From Leptospira sp. 96542 (GTDB taxonomy: Bacteria; Spirochaetota; Leptospiria; Leptospirales; Leptospiraceae), in assembly GCA_029310945.1 (NCBI GenBank), contig JARJFC010000004.1:1-64000 (forward strand): 64,000 nt of DNA. Reading direction: 5' to 3'. Position numbers and translations under genes: made by a program. The notes under the pieces were generated by a model, which was not told where the DNA came from, did not search any database, and was given only the letters and a program-made list of their open reading frames with translations. Shown in pieces: positions 37,777 through 47,510 of the stretch. The stretch's first letter is position 1. The number at the start of each line of letters is the position of its first letter.

Positions 37777-39222
37777 ATGAAAAAATCTAAATTATACACA
37801 AGTGTCTTTGTTTTACTTTCCTTACAATTATTTTGCCAAGGCAGAGAAGAGTATCAATTCTTTCCACCGTTTGCTAAAGTAGATTTACGACCATTCCTAG
37901 TTGTGACGAACTCGGTTGAAGCCTTGGCCAGTGAATCAAACGACGATTACAATCTAAACACATACGGGCTCGTTTCGCCATCGACCTTGGCTCGTTGGAC
38001 AACAGATTGGAGTGCAAACAAACCGCAAGTTATACCAGGAAATTTAGTTGTTCTGCAATTACAAAATGGGGTGGCAAGCGGCGAATACATTGTATCAAAT
38101 GGAACCAACCAATTTGTTTATTTGGTTTCGAATCCTGATTCAATTTTTTCGCAAAAAAGAAATGATAATGTACTGGCTATTGATGGTATAGTCAATTCAG
38201 GAAAAAATTTCGACACAATCTTATCTGCTTTTGGGATCGATCCAAAGACCGATTTTGTACTATTTGCAGCGGACACTTCCACCGAGACTAACTTAGCATC
38301 TGCAACAAAAGCATATTATAATTTTAGGTATTGGGGATTTCCAAAAGAAAAACTTGGAGTTTTAAATGGATCTGTTGCATATTATGGAAAAACAGGACAA
38401 AATACCTTTTTTACAGTATCCTCTCCATCGAGTACAAGTTCAAAAAGAACGGACTCTGTCCGATCTTTGTTTACAGATAACACAATTTTACAAATCAATT
38501 TGGGAGACATTGTCCATTTACTCCGGAATGGACAATCCCAAGTGACAGACCCTTCCCCACTCCCCACTGATGGTTCTTTCGTTCTCGATTCACGCCCCGC
38601 CTCTGCTTTCAATGGCACTATCAATTCCACACCTACTTCCAATCACCAACTTTGTACTGTAAAAGTCTCTGGCTCTTGTGTAGCGAATCATGAAGGGCGT
38701 ATTAGAGGAGCAAAGAATATTCCAGTTGCCACATTGTTTGACCCAACTTCTTTGTCTTTCCATTCCAAAGCCACGTTAACAAGTCTTTTGAATGCGCAAA
38801 ATTACAGCCAAGGCAATGTTGTGATCAACTACCACCGAACAGGAATCAGTGGTGCAATTGCACAATTTGTAACACAAAACATCATCGGAAAACCAAGCCG
38901 ATTGTATGAAGCAGGTTGGTTACAATGGGGGGCACTTGGTTACAGGGTTCCAACTACAGGCACAAGTCCAAGCGCTCTCACCCAACCTGCATCGCTCTGG
39001 AGAACAGACTTAAGTATTCTAACAGACCAGATCACAACCAATGCAGATGACAACGTACCCAATTATTCCTTCACTTCGACCCAACAATTTACGCGTTCCA
39101 CGAATGCAATCCGAGAGGAAGACAAAACATATCTCCGTACTTCGGGAGCCAGTGCAACTCCAAGTGGTGGTAGCGGAGGTGGTGCTCCAACAGGTGGTGG
39201 TGGAAATGCTTGCGGTGGATAG
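37777..39222 (+). CDS. Rhodanese-like lipoprotein 2, Cys replaced by His
   Basis: 481 residues, paralogous to the lipoproteins at 34965 and 56206. Lipobox LSLQLFC (Cys20). It shares SNDDYNLNTYGLVSPSTLARW and FRYWGFPKEKLGVLNG with paralogue 1. The second domain has DSRPASAFNG, EGRIRGAKN and ...WLQWGAL, but the catalytic-loop position reads NYHRTGISGA, with His353 where the paralogues have Cys. A simple rhodanese persulfide mechanism is therefore impossible at that site. Cys293 and Cys301 could form a disulfide or serve another role. The C-terminus is a Gly/Ser/Thr-rich tail ending NACGG. AAGGAG precedes the ATG, and the cytochrome gene follows after 22 bases. Confidence 0.78.
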   Translation: MKKSKLYTSVFVLLSLQLFCQGREEYQFFPPFAKVDLRPFLVVTNSVEALASESNDDYNLNTYGLVSPSTLARWTTDWSANKPQVIPGNLVVLQLQNGVASGEYIVSNGTNQFVYLVSNPDSIFSQKRNDNVLAIDGIVNSGKNFDTILSAFGIDPKTDFVLFAADTSTETNLASATKAYYNFRYWGFPKEKLGVLNGSVAYYGKTGQNTFFTVSSPSSTSSKRTDSVRSLFTDNTILQINLGDIVHLLRNGQSQVTDPSPLPTDGSFVLDSRPASAFNGTINSTPTSNHQLCTVKVSGSCVANHEGRIRGAKNIPVATLFDPTSLSFHSKATLTSLLNAQNYSQGNVVINYHRTGISGAIAQFVTQNIIGKPSRLYEAGWLQWGALGYRVPTTGTSPSALTQPASLWRTDLSILTDQITTNADDNVPNYSFTSTQQFTRSTNAIREEDKTYLRTSGASATPSGGSGGGAPTGGGGNACGG

Positions 39223-39244
39223 TTTACAATAGACTATAAACAGA

Positions 39245-40357
39245 ATGGTTTTTTTACGGAATTCAATATTATTAATATTATTAGTTTTGAATTGTAAAGA
39301 ATCCGATTTTTATGAAACTCATTGGAATCCGAATTTAGGATTCCAAGGCTCTCCACCTGCCCATTTTACTGAGCTAGAAAAAAATCTAAATCCATCCGCT
39401 TGCAAAACTTGCCATAAAGAACAATGGGAAAAATGGCAATTTAGTTTCCATGCAAAATCGTATTCCAGTGGTCTATTGTGGCAGAAAGAAATTTTAAATG
39501 AATCCGAACGAAAGAATTGTCTCCGTTGCCATAGCCCTTTGCCTGAAACAAAGGCTCTCAGTTGCGCATCTTGTCATGTGCGAAATTACATTCATTACGG
39601 ACCACCACCGAAAGAAGTTACAAACGAGACGAAGACAACCAACCTTCCCCATGATGGTTTCGTAGTCCAAAATGAATTTGAAGATTCAAAGTTCTGTAAA
39701 AACTGCCACGAAAGTCCAGATACAGGTGCTCAAATCAATTCGAAAAAACAAATGGAGACCTATACCGAATGGAAAAATAGCAAATTTGCAAAACAAGAAA
39801 TCCATTGCCAAAACTGCCATATGCCAGGACGAACACATGAATGGAAGGGAATACACGATAAAGATATGGTTCTAAAGGGACTAGATATCCAGTTTTTAGT
39901 AGAGAGAGTTGGCAGCCAAGACAAATTGATTTGTAAAATTGCATCCAAAAATATAGGCCACTACTTCCCAACCTACCTTGTTCCTAAAATTTATGTCAAA
40001 TTTTATAGAAATAATAAGAACCAACAAACACTCATTGATATTTTTACAATCGGACGAATTGTAAATCTAAATTTAACAGAAGAATACGAAGATACAAGGA
40101 TCAAACCAGGAGAAACCAGAATCTATTCCGTACTTTCTGATTCGATAAATATTAAGAATTTAGAATACATTTTGAAAATTGATGTGGATCCAGGCGAACA
40201 GTACATTCGTTTATTCGAAGAACAAAAAAAACACCTAAAAAATACACTATCAAAAGAATCATTATTTCTTATAAATGAGTCCCTTCGCGAAAAAAGAAAC
40301 TCTCGTTATAACTTAATCACTTGGAAGCGGTTAGCGCCTGTTTCACTTCCTGAATGA
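39245..40357 (+). CDS. Pentahaem cytochrome c lipoprotein
   Basis: 370 residues. Lipoprotein signal ending in LLVLNC (Cys17). Five CxxCH haem sites: CKTCH 53-57, CLRCH 92-96, CASCH 107-111, CKNCH 151-155 and CQNCH 188-192. The first is followed by KEQWEKWQFSFHAKSY, the same layout as CHTEIYEEWKRSTHAHA in the cytochrome at 30017, so the two are paralogous in the haem domain. The C-terminal 170 residues are haem-free. The lipid anchor suggests attachment to the inner or outer membrane, facing the periplasm or the surface. Last gene of the operon; its 3' end overlaps metZ on the other strand by 41 bases. Confidence 0.9.
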   Translation: MVFLRNSILLILLVLNCKESDFYETHWNPNLGFQGSPPAHFTELEKNLNPSACKTCHKEQWEKWQFSFHAKSYSSGLLWQKEILNESERKNCLRCHSPLPETKALSCASCHVRNYIHYGPPPKEVTNETKTTNLPHDGFVVQNEFEDSKFCKNCHESPDTGAQINSKKQMETYTEWKNSKFAKQEIHCQNCHMPGRTHEWKGIHDKDMVLKGLDIQFLVERVGSQDKLICKIASKNIGHYFPTYLVPKIYVKFYRNNKNQQTLIDIFTIGRIVNLNLTEEYEDTRIKPGETRIYSVLSDSINIKNLEYILKIDVDPGEQYIRLFEEQKKHLKNTLSKESLFLINESLREKRNSRYNLITWKRLAPVSLPE

Positions 40358-41489
40358 TATCATCGATATGTTCAAGCCCAACGGAAATACGAATCAGACC
40401 TGGCAATATTCCAACGGCCAATCTTTCGTCTTCTGTGAGTTTGGAATGTGTGGTAGTGGTCGGGTGAGTAACGGTGGTTCTCGTATCACCTAAATTGGCA
40501 GTGAGTGAAAACCATTCCAAAGCATCCAAAAATTTCACAGCGCGAGTAACACCTCCCTTCACAACAAACGATACAATTCCCCCGCCTGATTTCATTTGTT
40601 TTTTGGCAATTTCAAAACCTGGGTGGGAAGGTAAAAATGGATACTTTACAATTTCCACATCCGGTGAATTGGATAAAAATTCTGCTAGTTTAATAGCATT
40701 CTCACTATGGCGTTCCATTCGTACGGCAAGTGTTTCTAAACTTTTGGAAATAATCCATGCATTCATTGGCGAAAGGGCAGGTCCCGTATTACGAGCCATA
40801 TACCGAATTTCTTTGATGTATTCTTTTTTTCCTAAAATCACACCCGCAATCACTCGACCTTGGCCATCCAAATACTTAGTGGCTGAGTGGATGATGACAT
40901 CAGCGCCAAACAAAGAAGGCACTTGGATATAGGGAGTACAAAAACAATTATCTACCATAAAAATCAAATTGTGTTTTTTACAAATATTACCCAACCATTC
41001 TAAATCAACAATATCCAAACCAGGATTAGATGGTGTTTCGATGTATACTATTTTCGTATTTTTTTGGATGAGTGTTTCCAAACTTTCTGGTTTATCTATA
41101 TCATAATAACTTGTTGTGACATTGAACCTTGGCAAAATATTAGCAAAGATTTGGTGGGTCGAACCGAAAATTGCTCTCGCTGAAATGATATGATCCCCTG
41201 CCCGCACAAGCCCAAAGATCGCAGTGAAAACTGCAGACATCCCAGAAGCGGTGGCAATTCCATCATCAGTTTTTTCTAAGGCACAAAGTTTTTCCACCAT
41301 CTCTGTTGTGTTGGGATTCGAAAACCTTGTGTATTGGTTTCCAGGAACTTCTTCTGCAAACAAGGCGCGCGCATGCTCTGCGTCATCAAATACAAAACTA
41401 GAAGTTAAAAAAAGAGGACTTGCGTGTTCTTTCTCCGCAGTTCGTTTGGTTTGGATGCGGATGGCTTTGGTTTCAAAATGTTCTGACAT
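40317..41489 (-). CDS. metZ: O-succinylhomoserine sulfhydrylase (Cys/Met PLP enzyme)
   Basis: 390 residues of the cystathionine gamma-synthase/sulfhydrylase family. NQYTRFSNPNTTEMVEKLCALEK, the PLP-phosphate-binding SGMSAVF, YIETPSNPGLDIVDLEWL, and the Schiff-base Lys in IIHSATKYLDGQGRV are all present, with the C-terminal IRISVGLEHIDDIIQEV. It makes homocysteine from sulfide and an acylated homoserine, the direct sulfhydrylation route known in Leptospira. Cystathionine gamma-synthase is the alternative. GGAG precedes the ATG. It lies downstream of mtaB after a long inverted repeat. Confidence 0.88.
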   Translation of the reverse strand: MSEHFETKAIRIQTKRTAEKEHASPLFLTSSFVFDDAEHARALFAEEVPGNQYTRFSNPNTTEMVEKLCALEKTDDGIATASGMSAVFTAIFGLVRAGDHIISARAIFGSTHQIFANILPRFNVTTSYYDIDKPESLETLIQKNTKIVYIETPSNPGLDIVDLEWLGNICKKHNLIFMVDNCFCTPYIQVPSLFGADVIIHSATKYLDGQGRVIAGVILGKKEYIKEIRYMARNTGPALSPMNAWIISKSLETLAVRMERHSENAIKLAEFLSNSPDVEIVKYPFLPSHPGFEIAKKQMKSGGGIVSFVVKGGVTRAVKFLDALEWFSLTANLGDTRTTVTHPTTTTHSKLTEDERLAVGILPGLIRISVGLEHIDDIIQEVKQALTASK

Positions 41490-41539
41490 ATCTCCTACCA
41501 AATTCGGAATCTGCCAAACAAATTCATCATTTTTTTTGG

Positions 41540-41587
41540 AATTATTCTGCTATACCAGCGATTTTAGACCAGTATAGCAGAATAATT
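41540..41587. repeat. Perfect 16-bp inverted repeat upstream of metZ
   Basis: AATTATTCTGCTATAC at 41540-41555 is repeated exactly in inverted form at 41572-41587, separated by 16 bases. It lies between the end of mtaB and the metZ start, 50 bases before the latter. In neither direction is it followed by a proper T-run, so it does not look like a normal terminator. It might be a regulator site, an mRNA structure, or a relic of a small mobile repeat. Confidence 0.8.
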
Positions 41588-41625
41588 AAATAATTTCATG
41601 GAAGTTTGAGGAAGTAGATGATTTT

Positions 41626-42918
41626 TTACTTCAAAGCCAACTCAAAACCATATTCACCTTCTCTGTCTTTGGCGGGAATATAAGAAACTGGTTTGATATC
41701 CACAAACTGTCCTGGCTGGAGAGTTTCGTATAACTTAGATTCAGTGAGCTTGCCCTTCAAATAATTGTCTGTGACAAGGCGTCCATTCCCTTCGAGTATG
41801 CCTTCATATAAATTACCCATCACAGACTTCGAATATTCAGTGTGCAATTCAGAACTAAATGCCATTAATTCCAAAACCCGACGTTTTTTTTCATCCCCTG
41901 GGATAGGGTCACCCAGTTCCATTGCGCTTGTGCCTTTTCGGACGGAATAAGGAAATACATGGAGTTTGGCAAATCCAAGTTCTTTCAATAGAGTTTTGGT
42001 TTCGCAGAATTCAGTTTCTGTTTCCGAAGGGAAACCAACAATCACATCGGTTCCCAAAAATAGATTGGGGAGTTTTTCACGTGCAAGTTCGATCCGTTTA
42101 CGGAATGCATCTGGATGATAGGTCCGTTTCATATCCTTAAGGACTTTTCTACTTCCACTTTGGATAGGAACATGTAAAAATTTACAAAACCTTGGGTGTT
42201 TCATTAGATCGAGAAGGCCTGAACCTACGTCAGGTGGTTCAATCGAAGACAATCGAATCCGAGAATATTCTAAAATCTTTAATATATCTTCCAATAAATT
42301 CAAAAACCCTTTTTCACCATTTTCCAAACGATACCAGCCCAAATTAACACCTGTTAACTGAATCTCCCCAATTCCGTTGTCTTGTAAATATCTCACTTGG
42401 TCGAGTACATCGTTATAATTTCTGCTCACGCCAAGCCCACGAGCAGCGGGGATTTTACAATAAGAACATTTTCTGTTACAACCGTCCTGAATTTTTAAAT
42501 AAGCGCGTGTGTGGCCTTCAGGCAAAACATCGGAATACGAAAATCGATCTAAATTGGTTGTTTGGGTAGTTGGTTTACCTTCCCAATCTTCTAATATTTT
42601 ATAAGCGAGATTACTTTTTTCTGAATTTCCAAATACTCCAAAAACCCCTGGAATGTTTTGTAAAATTTCTTTGTCAGTTTCCGCATAACATCCTGTTACA
42701 TATACTTTTGCACCAGGATTCGTTTTAATTGCATTCCGAATGATGTTTCGATTTTTAACATCTGCTCTGTTTGTGACAGTACAGGTATTAACAACTATAT
42801 AATTTGCTGACTCGTTATTATTTGCTAACTGAAACCCATTGTCTTTTAAAACAGAATACATACCATCTGTCTCAAAAAAATTCAAACGACAACCGAGAGT
42901 ATGAAACTTAATTTTCAC
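41626..42918 (-). CDS. mtaB: tRNA-modifying radical SAM methylthiotransferase MtaB
   Basis: 430 residues. The N-terminal methylthiotransferase domain has three Fe-S cysteines in [16 protein letters not shown] and YVTGCYAE. The radical SAM domain has [16 protein letters not shown] with CxxxCxxC, and the C-terminal segment is TRAM-like. [12 protein letters not shown] place it with MtaB rather than MiaB or RimO. MtaB converts t6A37 of tRNA to its 2-methylthio form. It overlaps the TPR-protein gene upstream by four bases and precedes metZ by 136 bases. Confidence 0.92.
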   Translation of the reverse strand: MKIKFHTLGCRLNFFETDGMYSVLKDNGFQLANNNESANYIVVNTCTVTNRADVKNRNIIRNAIKTNPGAKVYVTGCYAETDKEILQNIPGVFGVFGNSEKSNLAYKILEDWEGKPTTQTTNLDRFSYSDVLPEGHTRAYLKIQDGCNRKCSYCKIPAARGLGVSRNYNDVLDQVRYLQDNGIGEIQLTGVNLGWYRLENGEKGFLNLLEDILKILEYSRIRLSSIEPPDVGSGLLDLMKHPRFCKFLHVPIQSGSRKVLKDMKRTYHPDAFRKRIELAREKLPNLFLGTDVIVGFPSETETEFCETKTLLKELGFAKLHVFPYSVRKGTSAMELGDPIPGDEKKRRVLELMAFSSELHTEYSKSVMGNLYEGILEGNGRLVTDNYLKGKLTESKLYETLQPGQFVDIKPVSYIPAKDREGEYGFELALK

Positions 42919-43694
42919 AGTTCGCTAATTGAAAGGATCCTTTTTGAATTTTCTTTCACTGTGGAGTTTGAATCATCCAAAGAACTAGCTTTTTGAATAA
43001 AAACTTTTGCTTCAGACAAATACGAGTTCGCTGAACTTTTTTTACCTAATTTTTTATGTTGGTAAAACATTGACTCCTGGACAAGTGCCAAATTATTCCA
43101 TACCTCATACGACTTATCTTTTATAGAGGATGCCCAGCGTAAACTAACATCCGCTTTGTCATAATTTTTTAAATTATAATAAATTTTGCCTTCGAGAAGT
43201 AACATACGAAAATCATTGGGGCTACCTGCTTTTGCTTTTTCAATTTGTGAAAGTGCGGTTTTCGAAGCACCTCTTTCCGAAAGAGCAAGTGCATAATAAT
43301 AACGAATTTCTGGGTTGGTGGGAAATAAAGGAATGGCCTTTTCGGCAAGTTCTATGGACGGTTTCCATTTTTTATACTTTGCCAAAATGCCAAGCGATGA
43401 TTCTAAAAGGTCTTCATCGTTTACTTTTAGTTTCCTAGCTTCCAACATATTTTTATAGGAGTTATCAAAGTCGTTTAGTTTATCATAATTGAAAGCAAGG
43501 AGAGCATAAAATTCATATGAGGATTTACCATCTCCTAGTAAAGATTTTATGAGTTCAATTGACTTTGTATAATTCCCAACTTTGTATTCGTCGACTGCTT
43601 GAAAATAAGAAGAACCTATTTGTTCTTTTTCTTGTGCAAACAAAGATGGCACAAGCGAGCACCAAACAATCGCAAGGAGAATGATTTTTTTCAT
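42915..43694 (-). CDS. Secreted TPR-repeat protein
   Basis: 259 residues. Signal peptide ([18 protein letters not shown]) then tandem tetratricopeptide-type helices: [97 protein letters not shown] proteins scaffold envelope complexes. No partner is evident. It overlaps both neighbours by four bases, as in an operon with clpC upstream and mtaB downstream. Confidence 0.82.
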   Translation of the reverse strand: MKKIILLAIVWCSLVPSLFAQEKEQIGSSYFQAVDEYKVGNYTKSIELIKSLLGDGKSSYEFYALLAFNYDKLNDFDNSYKNMLEARKLKVNDEDLLESSLGILAKYKKWKPSIELAEKAIPLFPTNPEIRYYYALALSERGASKTALSQIEKAKAGSPNDFRMLLLEGKIYYNLKNYDKADVSLRWASSIKDKSYEVWNNLALVQESMFYQHKKLGKKSSANSYLSEAKVFIQKASSLDDSNSTVKENSKRILSISEL

Positions 43695-44125
43695 AGTAAA
43701 TCCGATGGAACTGTAATTGAATTCAAATTGACCGAATCTATCCTAGAATGGTACGGTTCGATGGGGTCTAGGTATAGGAAAACGCTCCCCCCTCTTGAAA
43801 GCAAGTAATGTTCAATATGCTCTTCAGTGAGGATCTCATCCGATCCAATGTAAAGTATAGGCAAATCCCCTGGACCCAAGTGCAGGTGGAATTCCTCTCC
43901 TGGTAAAAAATCAGAAAGATTTAGGTAACCAGACCCAAAGTACAACCCCGATTGGAAGTAGTATTTATAAAAAACTTTCACTTCGGGGAGGATGAGGTTG
44001 GGGCGGATAACCCCAAGTTCGATCCTCTCAATGGTTCCTACGGTACGAATCTTTCGCAATTGGAACCAAATTTTACGAATGAAGAAATAGGAAAATAAAA
44101 AGACGAGGGGGATGAGAATTGCCAT
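43691..44125 (-). CDS. Single-span membrane protein, DUF3592-like
   Basis: 144 residues. One N-terminal membrane helix (MAILIPLVFLFSYFFIRKIWF) is followed by a beta-rich extracytoplasmic domain: TVGTIERIELGVI, VKVFYKYYFQSGLYFGSGYLNL and a Pro-Gly-Asp-Leu-Pro-Ile-Leu-Tyr turn. This resembles DUF3592, a small membrane-associated fold of unknown role. GGGGGAGG upstream of the ATG is a strong ribosome site. It lies between clpC (26 bases upstream) and the TPR gene. Confidence 0.65.
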   Translation of the reverse strand: MAILIPLVFLFSYFFIRKIWFQLRKIRTVGTIERIELGVIRPNLILPEVKVFYKYYFQSGLYFGSGYLNLSDFLPGEEFHLHLGPGDLPILYIGSDEILTEEHIEHYLLSRGGSVFLYLDPIEPYHSRIDSVNLNSITVPSDLL

Positions 44126-44151
44126 GGCCTTTCAACCTCCCCCAACCCCCT

Positions 44152-46704
44152 TCAGACGAGGGCTAAGTCTTTTTCCTCTTCGCTCGGAGAAGATCCGTCA
44201 TCTCTTTTGGGTGCTTCTTTGAACTCAGACCAAGGCGATTCTGTATAAACAAGTTTACCTTCGAGGAAATCTACAGCAATCTTTGTCGGGTTGTCGTAAA
44301 CTCCCTTCAGAGCTTGCACTGCCATATAGTCTTCTAGTTCTCTTTGGAAAACACGACGGAGTGGGCGTGCGCCATAATTTTGGTCGTAACCAATGGTTGC
44401 AAAGTGTTCCTTTGCAGTCGTGGTGAGTTCGACCAAAACCTTTTTTTCCGTAAGACGTTTATTAAAATCTCTGAGCATGATGTCAACGATGGACACAATC
44501 TCTTCTTTTTTCAAAGGAGCAAAATAAACCACTTCATCCACGCGGTTGAGGAACTCTGGGTTAAAATGTTTTTTCAACTGCTCCCGCGCTTGTTCTGCTT
44601 TGTAAGTTTCTCTTTCTTCAGCGAAGTCTTCAAAACCAAGCCTTCCACCTTTGGAGATTTCTTTGGCAGCAATATTGGACGTCATGATGATGATTGTATC
44701 CCGGAAATTCACCTTACGACCCTTCGTATCAGTGAGATTACCTTCTTCCATGATTTGTAATAAAATATTAAACAAATCATGATGAGCCTTTTCAATTTCA
44801 TCGAGGAGCACCAAACTATAAGGTTTCCTCCTGACAAACTCGGTCAATTGCCCGCCGTCATCGTACCCTACATAACCTGGAGGGGCTCCGATCAAACGAG
44901 ACACTGCATGTGGTTCCATATATTCGGACATATCAATACGAAGCATAGAATCTTCCGAACCAAAGAGCTGTTCTGCGAGTGCTTTCGCTAGTTCTGTTTT
45001 ACCTACACCGGTTGGCCCAAGGAAAATAAAAGAACCAGTAGGCCTTTTCTCACTCTTGAGACCAGTGCGAGAACGTCTGACCGCTCGGGCTACTTTTTCT
45101 ATAGCTTCAGTTTGGCCAACAATTCTTGATTTGATATCAGTTTCCATATTAAGGAGTTTGGAATTTTCAGTTTCTTCCATTTTGCGGAGTGGGATTCCTG
45201 TCCACAAACTAACAACCGATAGAATATCTTCTTCTTCGATTGAAACTGCATAACCTTCCATACGTTCTTGCCACTGTTTGGTTTTTTCTTCCAAAAGTTG
45301 TTTTTTACGATTCACTTCGTCACGAACCGCTGCCGCATTTTCGTATTCCTGGCCACGTACCAAATCTTCTTTTTTTAAAGATAAAGTTTTGATTTCTTCT
45401 TCGATGTCTTTTATTTCCGCTGGTCTTTGGCAATTGGCAAGCCGTGCCTTTGCACCCGCTTCATCAATGATATCAATTGCTTTATCTGGCAAAAATCGGT
45501 CGTTGATATAACGGTGAGACATCTTCACAGCTTGTTCTAAAGCTTTTGGCGTATAACGAACCTTATGGTGCGCTTCGTATGCTTTTTTAAGCCCATCTAA
45601 AATGAGGATGGCATCGTCAACCGAAGGTTCTGCCACTTTTACCATTTGGAAACGTCTTTCTAATGCAGAATCTTTTTCGATGTACTTTCTGTATTCATTA
45701 TTAGTTGTGGCACCAATACATTGTAACTCACCCCGAGCCAAAGCTGGTTTCAAAATATTGGCTGCGTCCACTGCCCCTTCTGCTGCACCCGCACCGATGA
45801 GAGTGTGCAACTCATCAATGAAAATGATGATGTTCTGCGATGTAACGATTTCTTTCATGATTTTTTTCAATCGTTCTTCGAACTCACCACGGTATTTGGT
45901 TCCCGCAATCAAACTGGCCAGATCAAGAGATAACACTCGTTTATCGAAAAGTAAATCTGGAACCAGTTTTTCAACAACCGCTTGTGCAAGGCCTTCTACG
46001 ATGGCAGTTTTACCCACACCCGACTCACCCACAAGTACTGGGTTATTTTTGGTTTTACGAGAGAGGATTTGGATGACACGTTCAATCTCTTTGGAACGAC
46101 CAATCACTGGATCCAGTTTTTTCTCTCGTGCCAGTTGTGTTAGGTCACGCGCAAACTCATCCAAGATTGGAGTTTTACTCTTTTCTTGCCTTGGTGCCGT
46201 CTGTGTTGTTTGTTGTTGCCCAGGGGTTTGTGTGCTTGTGCCTGTTCCACCCACGGAACTGGCCGGAGGAGCCCCGAGGAGCCGTAAAATCTCAGATTTG
46301 ATGACGTTGTAATTGACGCTGAATGAAGAAAGTGACCCACCCGCGATGTTGTTATTGTCCCGGAGTAATGCAAGTAAGATATGCTCCGTACCCACATAAT
46401 TGTGTTTAAGGCGTTTTGCCTCTTCTTTGGACACTTCAATCATCTTTTGGTATTTGTCTTGGCCTTGTGACACATCCAATAGGAGGGCACCGGCACCTTC
46501 ACGGGTGCGTTTTTCCACTTCCTTACGGAGTTCATTTAAATTGATATTTAGATTCGTGAGAATCTTGATTGCAACTGAGTCCTCTTCCCGAAGAAGCCCT
46601 AGTAGAATGTGTTCTGGACCGATGAAATCAGATCCCAAACGTTTTGCCTCATCTTGGGCGATTTCGTTGATGACTCTTTTTGCTCTTTTGGTGAATTCCA
46701 ACAT
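44152..46704 (-). CDS. clpC: ATP-dependent Clp protease ATPase ClpC
   Basis: 850 residues, full length. Two Clp-N repeats occupy the first ~145 residues ([25 protein letters not shown] and a second copy). AAA-1 has GESGVGKT and [20 protein letters not shown]. The middle domain carries the UVR-like [12 protein letters not shown] stretch that marks ClpC. AAA-2 has [17 protein letters not shown], and the [11 protein letters not shown] pore loop is present. ClpC unfolds substrates for ClpP; in Gram-positives it recognises proteins arginine-phosphorylated by McsB. The adjacent upstream gene is an McsA/McsB-like miniature fusion, so the same targeting may operate here. The Pro/Gln/Thr linker after Clp-N is long. 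Confidence 0.96.
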   Translation of the reverse strand: MLEFTKRAKRVINEIAQDEAKRLGSDFIGPEHILLGLLREEDSVAIKILTNLNINLNELRKEVEKRTREGAGALLLDVSQGQDKYQKMIEVSKEEAKRLKHNYVGTEHILLALLRDNNNIAGGSLSSFSVNYNVIKSEILRLLGAPPASSVGGTGTSTQTPGQQQTTQTAPRQEKSKTPILDEFARDLTQLAREKKLDPVIGRSKEIERVIQILSRKTKNNPVLVGESGVGKTAIVEGLAQAVVEKLVPDLLFDKRVLSLDLASLIAGTKYRGEFEERLKKIMKEIVTSQNIIIFIDELHTLIGAGAAEGAVDAANILKPALARGELQCIGATTNNEYRKYIEKDSALERRFQMVKVAEPSVDDAILILDGLKKAYEAHHKVRYTPKALEQAVKMSHRYINDRFLPDKAIDIIDEAGAKARLANCQRPAEIKDIEEEIKTLSLKKEDLVRGQEYENAAAVRDEVNRKKQLLEEKTKQWQERMEGYAVSIEEEDILSVVSLWTGIPLRKMEETENSKLLNMETDIKSRIVGQTEAIEKVARAVRRSRTGLKSEKRPTGSFIFLGPTGVGKTELAKALAEQLFGSEDSMLRIDMSEYMEPHAVSRLIGAPPGYVGYDDGGQLTEFVRRKPYSLVLLDEIEKAHHDLFNILLQIMEEGNLTDTKGRKVNFRDTIIIMTSNIAAKEISKGGRLGFEDFAEERETYKAEQAREQLKKHFNPEFLNRVDEVVYFAPLKKEEIVSIVDIMLRDFNKRLTEKKVLVELTTTAKEHFATIGYDQNYGARPLRRVFQRELEDYMAVQALKGVYDNPTKIAVDFLEGKLVYTESPWSEFKEAPKRDDGSSPSEEEKDLALV

Positions 46705-46766
46705 GCCGCACCCTGCCTTTACTAACTTAGACGAAAGTCTTGGTTCCCATCATGAACCGTACTGAG

Positions 46767-47507
46767 TTAAGGGAACCCTAGTAAACCAAGAAATTTGAAA
46801 AACTCACGTTTTTGGACCGGTGTGGGGTTTTTACATGAGATTTTTGCAATAACTCCTAAATTTTCTTTCGGGGTCTCTCTTCCATGATCGGAGGAGGCAG
46901 CAAATTCTATACCAAAAACATGGAGATTGGCCAAAAAGGGAAAAATTATGGCAATTTGGTCTTCTGGTACGAGTACCAAAACAGAAACTCTGAGCCCGAG
47001 CCCCAAATTAGTCGGGCAAGAGGAAATGAAACCCACCCCTCTTTCATAAGCAAATACCGATTTTCGAAAGAAAAATTTGCGGATGGCCCGTAAAGATTCG
47101 GATTTTTTTTCGAGAAACCCTCGTTTCTTAAAAAAAATCCGCTCATACCGCAAATGATCCTCACCCCCCAGATAGAACCTTTCGGATTCTACAGGAATTT
47201 TATTTGGATCCACTTGTTTTGGCTCTAATTGCAGATAGAACCCAGATTCACCTAGCAGTTGCTTTACGCCATTTTCTTGTGCATCGTAATAAGGGAAGTA
47301 ACCTGTTTTCAAATTGCGCGTATACCGAATACGATAACTCAAAACTGATAAGTTTCGCAAATGAGTGAGTGTATGATCGGGGATTTCTAAACGAGGATAG
47401 TTTCGTTTGGGTCGTTTCCAAAAAAAAAAGGGACAGTGGGAACAACCAAATTTACCGTTTTCTAAAAAAATGACCTCTGTCATTCCGCAATGCCGACAGA
47501 TTGCCAT
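46767..47507 (-). CDS. Miniature McsA-McsB fusion, protein-arginine kinase-like
   Basis: 246 residues. The N-terminus is a zinc finger with Cys4, Cys7, Cys22 and Cys25 (CRHCGMTEVIF, then CSHCPFF), as in McsA. The rest follows the phosphagen-kinase order of McsB: LSYRIRYTRNLKTGYFP at 56-72 (SSRIRLARNL in McsB), GEDHLRYER at 115-123 (EEDHIRIQ), SCPTNLGLGLRVSVLV at 163-178 with the conserved Cys164, and GRETPKENLGVIAKIS at 209-224. It is much shorter than ordinary McsB and lacks its C-terminal domain. It starts three bases after lolD and precedes clpC by 62 bases. I infer arginine tagging of proteins for ClpC; activity is unproven. Confidence 0.78.
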   Translation of the reverse strand: MAICRHCGMTEVIFLENGKFGCSHCPFFFWKRPKRNYPRLEIPDHTLTHLRNLSVLSYRIRYTRNLKTGYFPYYDAQENGVKQLLGESGFYLQLEPKQVDPNKIPVESERFYLGGEDHLRYERIFFKKRGFLEKKSESLRAIRKFFFRKSVFAYERGVGFISSCPTNLGLGLRVSVLVLVPEDQIAIIFPFLANLHVFGIEFAASSDHGRETPKENLGVIAKISCKNPTPVQKREFFKFLGLLGFP

Positions 47508-47510
47508 GAT

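Noticed and set aside
41540..41587. Inverted repeat before metZ as a terminator of mtaB
   Set aside because: In the minus direction the stem is followed by A-rich rather than T-rich sequence.
41490..41625. SAM riboswitch before metZ
   Set aside because: Only one inverted repeat is present; the junctions and kink-turn expected for known SAM riboswitches are not visible.
45602..46312. 236-codon plus-strand frame
   Set aside because: It is the shadow of clpC; the clpC protein on the other strand is unmistakable.
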